Shown here: positions 1-13,956 of the stretch, in pieces
How positions within the stretch are numbered: the first letter of the stretch is position 1
Layout of the letters: each line of letters opens with the position of its first letter
Source: Adiantum capillus-veneris
Taxonomy: Eukaryota > Streptophyta > Polypodiopsida > Polypodiales > Pteridaceae
Assembly: GCA_014529385.2 (NCBI GenBank)
Contig: CM043952.1
Location: 157,651,057-157,715,056, forward strand
Direction of reading: 5' to 3'
DNA: 64,000 nt
The notes under the pieces: generated by a model
What the model was told of the DNA's origin: nothing
The model's input: only the letters and a program-made list of their open reading frames with translations
The model's database searches: none
Made by a program: the position numbers and the translations under genes

Positions 1-1915
1 TTGGTCTGTGTCCGGTGGTGGTGCACCAGCGCGCAAGGCCGATCGGGAGAGGCAAGAGCGACTGGGAAATTTGGGTGCACCACATGGTGATCCTCCTGTT
101 GGCTTTACTTCAGCAGCTCCTATGGCGTCTCCATTGCACTTTGAGGCAGAGGATGAGCACATGTTCGACATGTGTGATGACTAACTAGCTCATGAGCACG
201 ATGTGTGCAAGGAAGATTGTCAACCCTGCACTAAACAGGCTGTCGGAATGGAGGATAGATTGATGACGAGTGCCCGAACACCTCTTTAGGACATTGCACG
301 GTACTCGGTGCTCCGAGCATTGTTGGAAGTCTTCAACTTGCAAGCAAAATTCGGTTGGAGTAATGAAAATGTCGATGCACTACTTTTGTAAGTATGGAAT
401 GTGGCTTTTATATACTCTCCACTCGCTTTATGGTGTCGTCTTCTAGAAATTATACTAATACACATGTTTGTGTAGTTTGATGGGCAAAATGTTGCCACAA
501 GATCACCACATGCCTCCAGATAGTCAATGAGCTAAATTGTATGTCACTGCACTTGGAATGGAGTATGAGCACATCCATGCGTGCGTCAACCATTGCATGC
601 TATACCGCAATGAGTATGCACATGCTACCTCATGTCCCGTGTGCGGGGAGGCACAATACAAGATAAGAGTGAGCGGGGCACACCTACCCCGCAAGGTATT
701 GAGACATTTTCCATTACTTCCTCGCATCCAACACATGTTTAAAAGCAGGTCTACCGTGGAGCTTTTTGCATGGCACGCGAACCATTGCTCAAATGATGGA
801 ATGATGCATGTCCCTGCCAATTCACCTGCATGGAGGCACATCGAAACTCAATGGCCAGAGTTTGGGTTGGAGCTTCGACCCTTGAGGCTTGGGTTAGCAA
901 GTGATGGTGTCAACCCGTTCGGCACTAAGTCTACTTCATGGAGCACTTGGCATGTGGTGATCGTCAACTACAATATTCCACCATGGGAGACAACCAAGAA
1001 GGATAATATACTTCCTTCCTTGCTTGTGCCAGGGAAGTACAAAGTGTCAAATATTGACGTCTACCTTGAGCCCCTCATCAAGGAGTTGGAGGAGTTATGG
1101 AGAGGCTGTCTCACTTGCAAAGGGGGGAAGAGAGGCCATTGTGAGGGGAATCCATATGTGAACTATGTACGACTATCGTGGGCTTGGAGAGATTTTTGGT
1201 AACCCCCTTTCCTCTATCTCTCTCTCCCTCTTTCCCTTTAGTTCACTTTAGTTCACTCATCTCTCTAACCATATGATATGTATGTAGGGTTGTCCACATC
1301 GAGGCACAATGCATGTCCTACTTGCAAGCCATTGTTGGTGATGGAGAGGCCCGATTCCTTGCAAAAGGTAATCTATCCAAACAACCATCATTTCTTACCA
1401 CAAGGGCATAACAAGCACAAGGCTCCAACAGATGGAAAGACCCCTCTAAAGCTCACGATGGCAGATTGGGTAACCATTTGGGAAGAACACCACAACAACA
1501 ATCCGGCTCCATGTCCTCCACCAAAAGGTATGTCAAGGTATTCCATATTGAAAGAACTTAAAAATACAACACCTCTTGGATCCCATGCACATATTCAAGA
1601 ATGTAGCCCAAACACTATGGGGGCCAGATTATTGGCAAGAAGGACTCTTTGGGTGTGAGGGAGAATTTGAGGTTTTTAAAACGTCTCCCCGCCTCTACTA
1701 CTCCACATCGTGCCCCAAATGGAAAGATTGTGCTTCCTAAAGCACCATGGATGCTAGCCAAAGAAGAATTAGACAAGGTGAAGGGTACCATTGCCTCTAT
1801 TCGCACACCAACAGAATACATGAGGTCGTTAAAGGGAGCTTTCACAAAAGAAAAGAAGGGTGGAAGTGTTCAATTGTATGGGTTGAAGTCCCATGATTGG
1901 CACAATATACTTCAA
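1..1915 (+). pseudogene. TNP2-type CACTA transposase, broken
   Basis: This would be the transposase that cuts and pastes CACTA elements. Family signatures appear in order: an N-terminal stretch with YVTALGMEYEHIHACVNHC near 540-600 and a CPVCG pair; LPRKVLRHFPLLPRIQHMF near 690-740; LGLASDGVNPFG near 885-930; IPPWE near 980; IDVYLEPLIKELEELW near 1057-1104; a GLSTSRHNACPTC exon from 1288; and LPKAPW plus QLYGLKSHDWHN near 1735-1915. GT-AG introns are visible, for example about 388-475 and 1199-1287. It is broken by stops at 182-184, 287-289 and 528-530. The frame also shifts by one between the exon ending at 1198 and the next. The start is outside the window. Family identity is firm; exon limits are approximate. 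Confidence 0.85.
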
Positions 1916-2024
1916 GTAATCTTCATACTTCCTATTCTATATGTAGTTTGTGTGTATGACTATCACTCACTTTACCTTCCCCTGATTTACATTGAAGTTC
2001 ATTCTACCATTGAGTATGTGTATA

Positions 2025-3727
2025 TGTCGGGACAAGAAAGTCAGGGACTCTATTTTCAAACTAGGAGAGCTAGTTAGGTACACCACAAGATTCCACTCAA
2101 CTATACCTTTTTTATGTACACAATAATTTTAACTAGCACTTAGTGTATCCTTGTGTGTTTTCTTGCAGATTTGTGAGCTCCAAGGAAATCGAAATAGATG
2201 CTATCCTTGTTGTTCAAACACTTGCAACAGAAACTGTGTGTGCCATTGAGGATGCATTTTCTCGATCGGTCCTCCTTAGTCAAATTCACCTCTTGGATCA
2301 CATGGTGGAGGAGATTGCTATATGTGGAGTAGTGCACGCATGATGGATATTCTTCTTAGAGAGGTTTTTTAAGACTCTCAAAGATTTTGTGCGGCTACAG
2401 TCTCAACCAGAGGCATGTATGGTTGAAGGGTGGATCATTCAAGAGGCATTTATTTACATATCAAAGTATTTGGCACAAGTTGATCCTTCAATGCCTCGCA
2501 TGTGGTCAGACGAGGAAGATGCAGGGACGACTTCACACTTCCCAAGTGGAAAGGGGAAACTACTTAACATAAATATGAATCTCTCCCAAGTGGTCAATAA
2601 CTTTTGTATTCTCAATGCAAAGATTATGACCAAGTGGGTGGACTTGTGGATAGTGGCAAAGGCAAGGCCTTTGCAAGAGAGGGAAGCATGGAAACAAGCA
2701 CATCGAGGAAGGAGGGCACCCCCAGTGCCTAGACACCTTGAATGTTTCCCAGATCTCATTAGTGCAGAGTGGATTCATGAGAGAATAAATGAGGCAAAAG
2801 CACGCGGAGAAGACATCGCCAGCAAAGAATGGGAGTATGCACGATGCTGCATACCAAAGGTAGAGTACTCATATACCTAAACCATATTGTAAATTTTTTT
2901 CTTGAAATTATCTTCAATATGTATTTGATAAATTAATATATTTTTCTATTTTGTAGTGCCTTTCCTTTAACACTCTGTGGTCAAAGGGTCGTCACTTTTG
3001 TACATGCCACATTGACGAGCGTAGAGCCACCATGGATTGTGCCATCATGGGAAACTTTGACACAGACGGTGATGAAGCCAGGTACTGTGGAACTATTGAA
3101 AGGATACTAAAGGTTAATTTTAGAATCTTTCATACCTTCATCTTCGAGTGCAAGTGGTTTGCGAATGTGTCTAAACGACACGAGAATGGCCTCTACATGG
3201 TGGACTCTAGTGTACATCACACAGGGAGGTATGACAGTTTAGTTTTACTGCGCAGTTGTGAGCAGGTGAGTGAGATGAGTGACATGTACCTTTTTTATTC
3301 TTACTTTCTTGTAGCATTATTTATACCAATGTTACTTACTTTGAGCTTATATTTTATAGGTCATCTATATCCCAGCAATCCACCAACCAAAACTTTGGTT
3401 CGTGATTCCTGTAACACCTCGGGGGAGAACCATTTTTTCCACTAATGAACTAGAGACTATCTTCGACCCTCTTCCACCCGCGACTTTGGATGAGTTGGAA
3501 ATAGAGGAGAGGGAGGTCGATGAATCAAGTCTGGCGACACAGCAAGTCTTAGCGAGGATGATTGTCATGATGATGAAGATGATGAGATGGAGGATAATGG
3601 ACTGGAAGATGATGAAGGCAATGCATCCACAAACGACAATTTCGTTTGTCTCTTTATTGATTTAGGATCCATGGGCTTAGAATTGGATGGTGCCTCCTAT
3701 AGAGATCTTTTGGAAGATGATTCATAA
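2025..3727 (+). pseudogene. CACTA transposase C-terminal half (DUF4218 and DUF4216)
   Basis: The exon near 2025-2076 (VRDSIFKLGELVR) and the exons 2169-2859, 2957-3265 and 3360-3727 continue the transposase. The first two carry a DUF4218-like part (HLLDHMVEEIAICGVVHA, then FLERFFKTLKDFV and ISKYL). The last two carry a DUF4216-like part (YCGTIERIL, FECKWFANVS, YMVDSSVHHTGRYDS, WFVIPVTPRG). They are followed by an acidic D/E-rich tail ending in YRDLLEDDS and a stop at 3725-3727. Splicing 2859 to 2957 and 3265 to 3360 keeps the frame exactly, so this half is nearly intact. The only stop seen is TGA at 2341-2343, between VVHA and WIFFLERFF. The functions of DUF4218 and DUF4216 are unknown; they travel with plant CACTA transposases. 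Confidence 0.85.
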
Positions 3728-3874
3728 ACATTTTGCAGTTATGAAGTTTTTTGGTCGTGTAATCCATTCATCTCTTTCTCCCTCCTCTTCCTCTCTTTAG
3801 ATTTGGGAATATGCTCAATTATGTTAATCAATTGACAGTGATTGTTTTAGTTGTAACCAAGTGTAATCTTATAT

Positions 3875-3920
<46 letters not shown>

Positions 3921-4260
3921 TCTTTCTCTTCTTTTTTAAATTTGAAAATTTTATACAATATTTTTTAATTTTTATTGAAAAGAAGAAAACACCAAAATTT
4001 GAGGGGGGGAGGGGGGGGATATTTATTTTAAGCCAAATTTGAAAGTTTAGGTGCTAAATTTGGTTGTCGGATATAATAGCGGTAATAAACACGGTGATAA
4101 CATAGGTAATAAACGCGATAATAATAGCATAAACTGTCGTGACAACATTTTAAACACACCCCCCCCCCCCCCCCCCCCGTCCTCCTCTCTCTTGTTTCTC
4201 TACTTGAATTTGCACCATCTCTCTACAAGACGCGGTAAAACAGCGCGATAAACAATTGGA
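3728..4260. repeat. CACTA-1 tail with subterminal-type short repeats and low-complexity runs
   Basis: There is no coding sequence. The stretch after the stop matches the tail of CACTA-2, with the shared words GTTTTTTGGTCGTGT and TATGTTAATCAA. Around 4072-4250 short related words recur (GCGGTAATAA, ACGGTGATAACAT, GCGATAATAA, GCGGTAAAAC, GCGCGATAAAC). CACTA elements use such subterminal motifs as transposase binding sites. The stretch also holds a C/CT tract near 3875-3914 and an uninterrupted run of 20 C at 4159-4178. Confidence 0.55.
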
Positions 4261-4275
4261 GGTTTTCATAGTATA

Positions 4276-4351
4276 GTAGTGCTAAAAAAAACATTTTTCA
4301 AAAAACTTGGCAAACTTACATATGAAAAATTTCCACGGTAAATTGACTAAA

Positions 4352-4398
<47 letters not shown>

Positions 4399-4685
4399 TG
4401 CACTGATAGCAGTGCTCGAAAAAACATTTTCCAAAAACTTTCCTCAAAATGTAGGCAGGGTTTTTTCTTTTCGTCTTGTTCTCAAGCAACATTTTCAATT
4501 TCAAACTGCGCAATTGCAAGGTGAGATGCACTTTTCCCCAAAATTGACTCTCACCATCTCTTTCTCTCTGATTACTCCCATTGTCCTCTATGTGTGTGTG
4601 TGTATTGATAGTAGTGCTAAAAAAACGTTTTTCAAAAAAGTTGACCAACCTACATATGAAAAATTTCGGAGGTAAATTGACTAAA

Positions 4686-4727
<42 letters not shown>

Positions 4728-4811
4728 GCACTCATAGTAGTGCTTGAAAAAAACTTTTCCCAAAAACTTGGCAAACCTACATATGAGAAATTTCAGAGGT
4801 AAATTGACTAA
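4276..4811 (+). repeat. Three copies of a ~75-bp repeat separated by (CT)n tracts
   Basis: Copies lie at about 4276-4350, 4609-4683 and 4736-4811. Each reads roughly GTGCTAAAAAAA, then TTTTTCAAAAAACTTGGC, then CATATGAAAAATTTC and GGTAAATTGACTAAA. Copies 1 and 2 are followed by AATACAAAA and a (CT)n tract (4360-4395, 4691-4725), then by CACT-ATAG-AGTGCT. Diverged relatives of the same motif occur near 14340, 14810 and 15010. No open frame beyond microsatellite translation is present. Confidence 0.7.
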
Positions 4812-5211
4812 ACTTGAAAGTTTCTACATTAAATTTAGTATGTAGATAGTCGTCTCATATTTAAAATATATAGGTAAATATCTAAATTTGTAATGTGGGA
4901 CGGTGGGACTCACTGTTAGGAAAAAATGTGTCTCAACTTATTATCATGTCGTTTTCAATTTCAAAAATGCTGGTCAAGGGAAAGGGGAAAAGGAGAAATT
5001 CCATCCCAAAATAGAATAAAACAATGTTAAAATCCAAAAATTAAACGTAATTTTCTAAAATTTCCTCTTGGAAAATTCAAGGAAAGAATTTTGTATGGTT
5101 TGAAAAATGATTTTTTTCGAACATCGGTGGGAGTACATAGCACTCACTAACAGGCTTCAGCATGGCCTGCGCGTAAAAAAAACCCTATAAAGAGCTTCTC
5201 GCTGACTCATT
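4812..5211. other. No feature recognised
   Basis: AT-rich sequence of about 400 bp with A- and T-runs. I see no coding, RNA or transposon signal in it. Confidence 0.6.
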
Positions 5212-5716
<505 letters not shown>

Positions 5717-5720
<4 letters not shown>

Positions 5721-5993
5721 GGGTATGTCAAGCCCATGGGCACTGTCCCCTATAGCATGCATGGAAACCTCAATGAAAGATTAAGTTTGCATGGCTACAA
5801 TGATATATGTAAGGCTGCCTTTGTGAGAATTAATACAAGAAAAAGAATAGCGTAAGTTGTTTCTTTATTCTGCTGTGTTGACTCCTGCTCTCTCCCCTCT
5901 CTTGCTCTCATTTCTCTGTAGGCTCCTCTTTTGCTGCACCTTCTCCTCGCCATGGCTCCAAGGTGGTATCCCCCATAGCCCAAGGCCCCAACA
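5717..5993 (+). repeat. 5' LTR of the 3.1 kb LTR element
   Basis: Starts TGTTGGGTATGTCAAGCCC and ends CAAGGCCCCAACA. It is near-identical to 8569-8842 apart from scattered substitutions and small indels. Confidence 0.85.
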
Positions 5994-5995
5994 AC

Positions 5996-6007
5996 TAGTA
6001 TCAGAGC
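5996..6007 (+). other. Primer-binding site (initiator tRNA-Met)
   Basis: TAGTATCAGAGC lies two bases after the LTR. It differs by one base from TGGTATCAGAGC, the complement of the 3' end of plant initiator tRNA-Met. Confidence 0.8.
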
Positions 6008-6548
6008 ATGTGGTTCTCTCTCTCGAGCATAGCTTGGCCAACGGTGTCAAGCCACACAGTGGCACAACAGGCGGCAATTCTCAGGTTGGTTGGCGAACCG
6101 GCTCAGAGCCTTCACAAGGTGCTGCTCTAGGAGGCACACAGAGCGACAAGCTCTCAGACGGGCAGGAAGAAAAGCGAGCAAAAGGATTTTGAATAGCCAG
6201 CGGGGATTGTAGTATTCAACTGGCTCCACAAGGCGGCACCATAGAGGGCTAACAAACGGCAGCCAGGCCTGTGAGTAGTAAAGGCAGCCAGTATCGAGCA
6301 CAAGCAACAAATCAAGCAGAGGGAGATTGAGCAAGGTCAACTACAGCAAGCAACACATGGCATCACAGATGGAAGCATAGCGTGAAGATGAGGCCGAGCA
6401 TAACCCACTATTCTTTGTGTACTGGCGCTGGTTCTTGGGCTTTCATTAAAGTCTTGGGCTTTCATTAAAGTTTGCCAAGCCTTTTTCATACATAAGGTTT
6501 AAATTTACCAAGTGGCCACCCAAGCTTTTGTTTGTCCTCTCCTATTAA

Positions 6549-7894
6549 CACTAGAATGGTAACCTAACAGGACATAAAAGTGTCCTTTTAGGGTTTTGGG
6601 AAAAAATTCAAAAACCATAGTAGATCCACTCATTTTGAAAAATCCTTTCATGAGATTATAGTTCAATAACTACTACATATGGAAAAAAATGAGAAAATTA
6701 TAATTTTTCTCATCCCTTGGTCACTACAAGCCTCCAAAGTTCATGGACCAGTGCATTTTTCCCAAAACAACAATTTCTTACGGTTGATTGCATATAAATA
6801 AGAGTGGGGATTTTTGTAGGACCTATGATAAAATGCCCCGTTAACTTCAATGGGTTGGTGAACAAAACATATGGTTGCTTTTACCTCACTAATTTTTTTT
6901 TGGGCAAAAAAAATAGGTACAAAAAAGTTTCATTTTTGCCATTCTGCGGACCTATCATCAAAGTTTCTGTAGTCACGCTCAATACAGATACTTTATACAT
7001 GTTTTCTTAGTTCCCTTTGGGCCTTTGGATTCAAAAGGATCCATGGAGCATGTCAAAAGGATAATGGATCTCTTACAATTGGAACCTTGGGGGCAATGAT
7101 AAAGTGCTAAATACAGCAAATATAAAAAAACTGGGTTTAGCATTTTGACCTCTAGAAACCCATAGAAACTACTCAATATCTAGCCAAGTTTGTAGTCTAT
7201 GATTAGATATGGTTACTACCTACAAAATACACACAATTGGCCTAAGAAACTAGCAATATTGAGAAAGTTATACTTGCTACTCTAAAATGTATCGTATTCT
7301 TCAGCAATCAAAAAACTCAACCATCATGATATTAGTACTATGCTATATAGCATATTAGGTCCCCCAAAACTCAAGGAAGATTAGCTTTATGTTATACATT
7401 ACACTTACACAATAAAAATTGAATTTGGATATCAAGAAAGCCACCAAAAAAATCATAAAAGTGCTAATTTTGGCCAAAAAAACAGGACTATGCAATTCTT
7501 GTAAATTGGTCATAACTTTCAATTTTAACACTTAGCTCTCCCTACAAGCATCAAAACATGTTGAGAACTATGAAGTCCTAACCTCTAGCCATCTAAACCT
7601 CACAAACATGAAGTTTAGAGTGGTATAGCTGCCAAAAATTGAAAAAAAAACAAAAAACAGGACCCTTTTTTCACACAGTTTAGGTTCAAAAATGTTGTGC
7701 AAGAGTAAGGTTAATGGTGAGATCGATACTCCAAAAAAAAATGCTAAGTTTTTTTCAGCTCATAAGACAACTTTGTGGATATATAGCACCTAGAAATTCA
7801 TTTTCATACTCTTCAAATAATTCAAGAAAAATGGTCACTTAACAGGACACAAAAGTGTCCAAGGACATAAAAGTGTCCTGTTACCATTCTAGTG
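6549..7894 (+). mobile_element. TTAA-flanked terminal-inverted-repeat element, copy A (1346 bp)
   Basis: Ends are CACTAGAATGGTAAC on the left and GTTACCATTCTAGTG on the right. The inverted repeat continues to AGGACA after a 5-base insertion (CTAAC) in the left arm. TTAA flanks both sides (6545-6548 and 7895-7898). The palindrome GGACATAAAAGTGTCC lies near the left end (6570-6585) and again at 7863-7878. A variant, GGACACAAAAGTGTCC, is at 7845-7860. A 68-codon frame (6804-7010) is open here and in copy B (51539-52876). Every protein difference between the copies reflects ordinary scattered base changes, so selection is not evident. No transposase is present, so it is non-autonomous. TTAA duplication is typical of piggyBac-like elements. 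CACTA elements duplicate 3 bp, which does not fit. Confidence 0.8.
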
Positions 7895-8554
7895 TTAAGA
7901 GGCAAATCTCAGACTCAGATCACCGGAAATATCGGCAACAATTAAAACATACAATTTTCTATAGGTCAATATTAATATTTTTTGCAGCTTTGCTAAAATA
8001 CTCAGCTTATTGTGGCTATGTGGGTATTATGCCTACACGTCTTGGTATGTATGTAAACAATTATCTTGTCCAAGGATTATGACATATCAAAGGTCCCAAT
8101 AACAAAGATGGATTTTCTTCGAGATGAGTCTACATCGGCATGTTTGGTTTCCAAAGCCGATTGTCAACGTCATTAATTATTTTGACCCAGTTCTATCTCA
8201 ATTTTTATAATATTAGTTATCTTGACAATTTTATACGGGTTCGAGACAGTGCCACACATGAGTGGTAAGACCTCCCAAATTATCAGATTTTGTTCTCAAG
8301 TCCCATTTTTGTTGGGTTTCTCATGAGGTTACTGGATACACCTGAAACCCAAGGTTTGGTAGTGAACAAAAAAACTCCACTAATTGGTAGCTAATTTTTT
8401 GACCTACACGCTATCTGTTCAAGGGGGGGTTCTACTATCATAGCACCAAGTTATGGATACACCAGAAATCCTTGGTTGTGAGAGAACCTAAAACTCACGG
8501 TTGACGAGTCCACCAAAAACTCAAGGTATCATGAGTTGCTTGTCTAGTTCGGGT

Positions 8555-8567
8555 TTGAGGGGGGGAT
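8555..8567 (+). other. Polypurine tract
   Basis: TTGAGGGGGGGA sits directly before the right LTR and would prime plus-strand synthesis. Confidence 0.75.
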
Positions 8568-8568
8568 T

Positions 8569-9267
<699 letters not shown>

Positions 9268-9271
<4 letters not shown>

Positions 9272-9559
9272 ATGCACACAGCCTATCAAGGTCCAGGATT
9301 CGATGCGATTGGTTGTTATAATTCAAGGAAACTTGGAGACGCATTCGACGCAAACGAAAATGAATGTACTATTATCACATGGAGGTTGTGGCATGCGGGA
9401 CAACCTAGCAACTAGGTAGGTGCAAAAAGGTGGTGGTCTTGAAAGGCTTGAAGAGTTGGAGGGCTCGACGCGTGGAGGACTTCTTTGGCCTTCAAATTTT
9501 AAAGGTACATTATAAATAGTATAGATGACAAGTTGGTGGAAAACGAGAACGCTTTAGTG
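9268..9559. other. No feature recognised
   Basis: Unique sequence between the microsatellites and the LINE. I see no gene. The true 5' end of the LINE may fall inside it. Confidence 0.5.
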
Positions 9560-11480
9560 TCTCAAGAAAACTTGAATTTCCAATTACAAAATTAGTGTTA
9601 AAAAGTCATGGAAGCTCTGGGCTTTGTGCCTCGCCTATGTCGGCCGGTACGTGTAATGGGGGCTGGAAGCCAGTCAGAGCTCCTATTCAATGATAGAATT
9701 GTGGGCTCTTTTGAGGTCAAAATGTCTATTTAGCAGGGATGCCCTCTGCCCCCCCTACTTTTCGCCATAGGATCACATCCTTTAATCACAACACTCGAAG
9801 CTACTACAGGATGAGGGGAGTTGCAAGGCCTTGCCTTACGAGAAAAAAGCCAACTCCTAGCAAAACTTTTTGCAGACGATTCTCTCCTCTTCTTGAAGGC
9901 GCGCCTCTAGGTCATTAGAAAAGCTCTGGTGATTGTACAAATATTCTCAGTAGCTTTGGGGTCCGAGTTTAATATAGAGAAGTCAAGGCTGATCTCCCTA
10001 TCGAAAAATGACTCATTTGACCCTTCTGTCTGGTCGGGGGAGATTGTCACAAAAGGGAATATCTTTAGACATCTGGGAGCCCCGTTGGGGGTGGATGTAA
10101 CTCACAAGCAAAGATTTGAGTGGGTGCTTGAAAAAATCAAAACAAAAATGAGTAGGTGGGAGTATGTTCTTCTCCCATTCCCAAGTCGGATAAAAGTGAT
10201 GAATGCCTTTATGATTCCTTATATTGCCTTCACTAGCCCGCTTCTCAAGATGGCTAAGTGTCACTGGAAAGAGTTCTTAAAACCGGTAAAAAGATTTTTA
10301 TGAAAAATAACACGAAATCTTCTAGGCCATGGCAATGGGCCCATTGGGAATCAGTTGCTCGGCCAGGGAATCAAGGAGGCCTCGGAATTCTCAACCCTGT
10401 GGCCCATGCAGAAGCTTGTTGCACCAAATTTGTTGTTTCCTTGGCTAAACAGGATCAATTTTGGGCTGTCATGATCAAAGATATGATAGAAGCAGCTAAA
10501 CTTGGCTCAAAGGGTGGAAAGTGGAGAGGGGTGGAGGTTCATGACAAACTATTAGCCCCGGCATGGTCTACCTTAAGACTAGGGGACAGCTCAAGAGAAT
10601 TGGTAAGAAAATGCGATAGAGCAGCAGGAGTCTTAAAGTGGGGGGAAGAAGCCAGATACTTCAAGAACTCCATTCTGCATTGGTCCCCCTGGCTTTCCAA
10701 AGTTTTTGATCCGCCACAAACTCCCTATTGGATTGAGACAACTAGGAAGCTGAATAATAAGGGTCTGAAGCGACTTGGGTACTTCTGGGACAGTGGCAAC
10801 AAGAGTTGGAAAACCATTGACCTTATGGTTACCCATTACCAACTTAATAGCTTGGAGGTCTTGGAGGTCTTGCTTGTCCACAAAGTGATGAAAGAGCTTG
10901 ACAATCTAGTGATGCCAATCTATGATTCGGAGTTAGACCGGAATGCTTGGAAATGGCCCGGAAGGAGTCTCTTGTGGAAACCCCATACTAAAAGCATTTA
11001 TCAGATAATGATGCAAAAGAAGAATTGGTCTAGCCCCCTTAACAAGCTATGGAAAAAGCAATGGCCGGAGGAAAGGTGGGAGCATGTAATGGAGAACATA
11101 TGGAAGCCAAAGGTTCCGCAGCACATGAAGGTTTTCTTATGGAAGGTTATTTGGGGTGCTCTACCTACGGGGGTGAAGATTCAGGAGAGAGGGATTGGGT
11201 CAGATTGATGCTTGGGGTGTAGGTTGGCTAGTGAAGATCTTGCCCACCTATTCATGGATTGCCCAACTATCAAAGGCCTCGTAGGGAAAATATGCAAGTG
11301 GATCCAAAGAACATGGAAAATTAGTTTTTTCAAGACTGACCTATTCCTTGGAGGTAAGAATTCAGGTAGTCATGCACTCCTTGTCAGCACTCAGATAGTC
11401 AAATACTTCTTCTTACATAATGTATGGCAGACAAGGAACTGCCGTGTTCAATTGTGAGTTTTGCTTTAAAAAAAAAAAAG
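9560..11480 (+). mobile_element. 5'-truncated L1-type LINE, copy 1
   Basis: Only the distal part of ORF2 is present: the last half of the reverse transcriptase and the zf-RVT tail. An A-rich run follows at about 11468-11480. Truncation at the 5' end is usual for LINEs. I could not find a convincing target duplication, so the 5' boundary is approximate. Its protein is clearly different from LINE copy 2, so these are two families. Confidence 0.8.
9590..11457 (+). pseudogene. LINE ORF2 fragment: reverse transcriptase and zf-RVT
   Basis: This copies RNA into DNA at the nicked target in intact LINEs. Visible motifs: KVMEALGF, QGCPLPPLLF near 9740-9770, and the catalytic FADD at 9869-9880. The post-catalytic thumb follows (FRHLGAPLGV, KMSRWEYVLLPFPSRIKVM), with GNQGGLGILNP near 10365-10395. 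The zf-RVT part reads WKPKVPQHMKVFLWKVIWGA, then C-LGCRLASEDLAHLFMDCP. The reading frame breaks near 9732 and 9910 (stops), near 10300 (frameshift) and at 11206-11208 (TGA where family members usually have Trp). It is not functional. Confidence 0.85.
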
Positions 11481-11639
11481 AAAACCGTAGAGGCAAGTTT
11501 CAATTGATTTGTAGAATGTGGGATTGAGTCACATCATTCTTTTCTGTTTTGTATGATATGTGTGAGCTCATTGTTTTTTGGACAAGCACCCAATGTTCAA
11601 GAAAAGTGTATCTCAGCTTAAATCGTCCTGTATCACTTT

Positions 11640-11905
11640 GGCATTCTAAAACAATTTACTTAAATGGACCATGTGAGGCTCTAAAATGAAAGCACTCTTT
11701 TACAAACTTAAATATTAAAAAATAATTAAGAGAAGGGTTACTTTGTCATTCTAAAAAAATTCAATAAAATCAGCCATGTGACTCTCTTCTACACATGAAA
11801 GCACTCTTTTACAAACTTAAATATTTAAAAATATTTAAGAGAAGGGTTACTTTGTCATTCTAAAAAAATTCAATAAAATCAGCCATGTGACTCTCTTCTA
11901 TACTA
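11640..11905. repeat. 109-bp tandem duplication
   Basis: The word GAAAGCACTCTTTTACAAAC starts at 11688 and again at 11797, and each is followed by matching sequence through TCAGCCATGTGACTCTC. A diverged partial unit precedes from about 11640. The sequence is AT-rich and non-coding. A relative of the unit start occurs at 16525. Confidence 0.75.
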
Positions 11906-12278
11906 TACTTATTCACCTTAAAAATTTCAAGCAAGAAAAAGACATCCACGTGTCATCCATTGGTTCACTTCACAAAATTTTAAACCAAACATCTAATGTA
12001 AAATGCAAAAGTAAAGGGTCATATTTGACATGCATAGGGAAATGAAAAGCCTTTCAAAATGTACAATGTAAAGACCAAAGACTTTCAACTATACATAGAA
12101 TAAATGAGTTTCACTCCACCTAAGCAAGTAAACATAATTTTGATGGAGATTTTGTTATTTAATAAAAATTTAATTTTTAATGATATATTTGGCTTTGTTT
12201 TATACGGGGGCTTTTTTCAAGATCAATATTGATACCTTTTATAAATTTGTGTAAGTTTTTATTTTTAAAAGAGGTTGA
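11897..12278. other. No gene; possible Helitron-like 5' end
   Basis: The third 109-bp unit breaks off at 11897, where TCTATACTATACTTATTC begins. Plant Helitrons often start with TC followed by such sequence. The remainder to 12278 is AT-rich and non-coding. The support is weak. Confidence 0.25.

Positions 12279-13956
<1,678 letters not shown>

Larger units (their letters stand above)
1..4260 (+). mobile_element. CACTA (En/Spm) DNA transposon, copy 1, cut by left edge
   Basis: A degenerate CACTA element covers the first 4.2 kb. It holds a TNP2-type transposase (1-1915), its DUF4218 and DUF4216 parts (2025-3727) and an AT-rich tail (3728-4260) with short repeats like the subterminal repeats of CACTA elements. 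The order matches the family. The 5' terminus lies outside the window and no CACTA terminal repeat was found at the right end, so the right boundary is estimated. A second copy lies on the minus strand at 22980-34445. The two share coding sequence, stop position and several hundred bases of tail. Confidence 0.85.

Noticed and set aside
6545-6553. CACTA-type terminal repeat (CACTAG) at the TTAA element
   Set aside because: CACTA elements duplicate 3 bp. Here the flanking triplets are TAA and TTA, while TTAA fits both copies.
6804-7010. 68-codon frame conserved in both TTAA elements
   Set aside because: The differences between copies are mostly amino-acid changing, as expected for non-coding DNA, and there is no recognisable domain.
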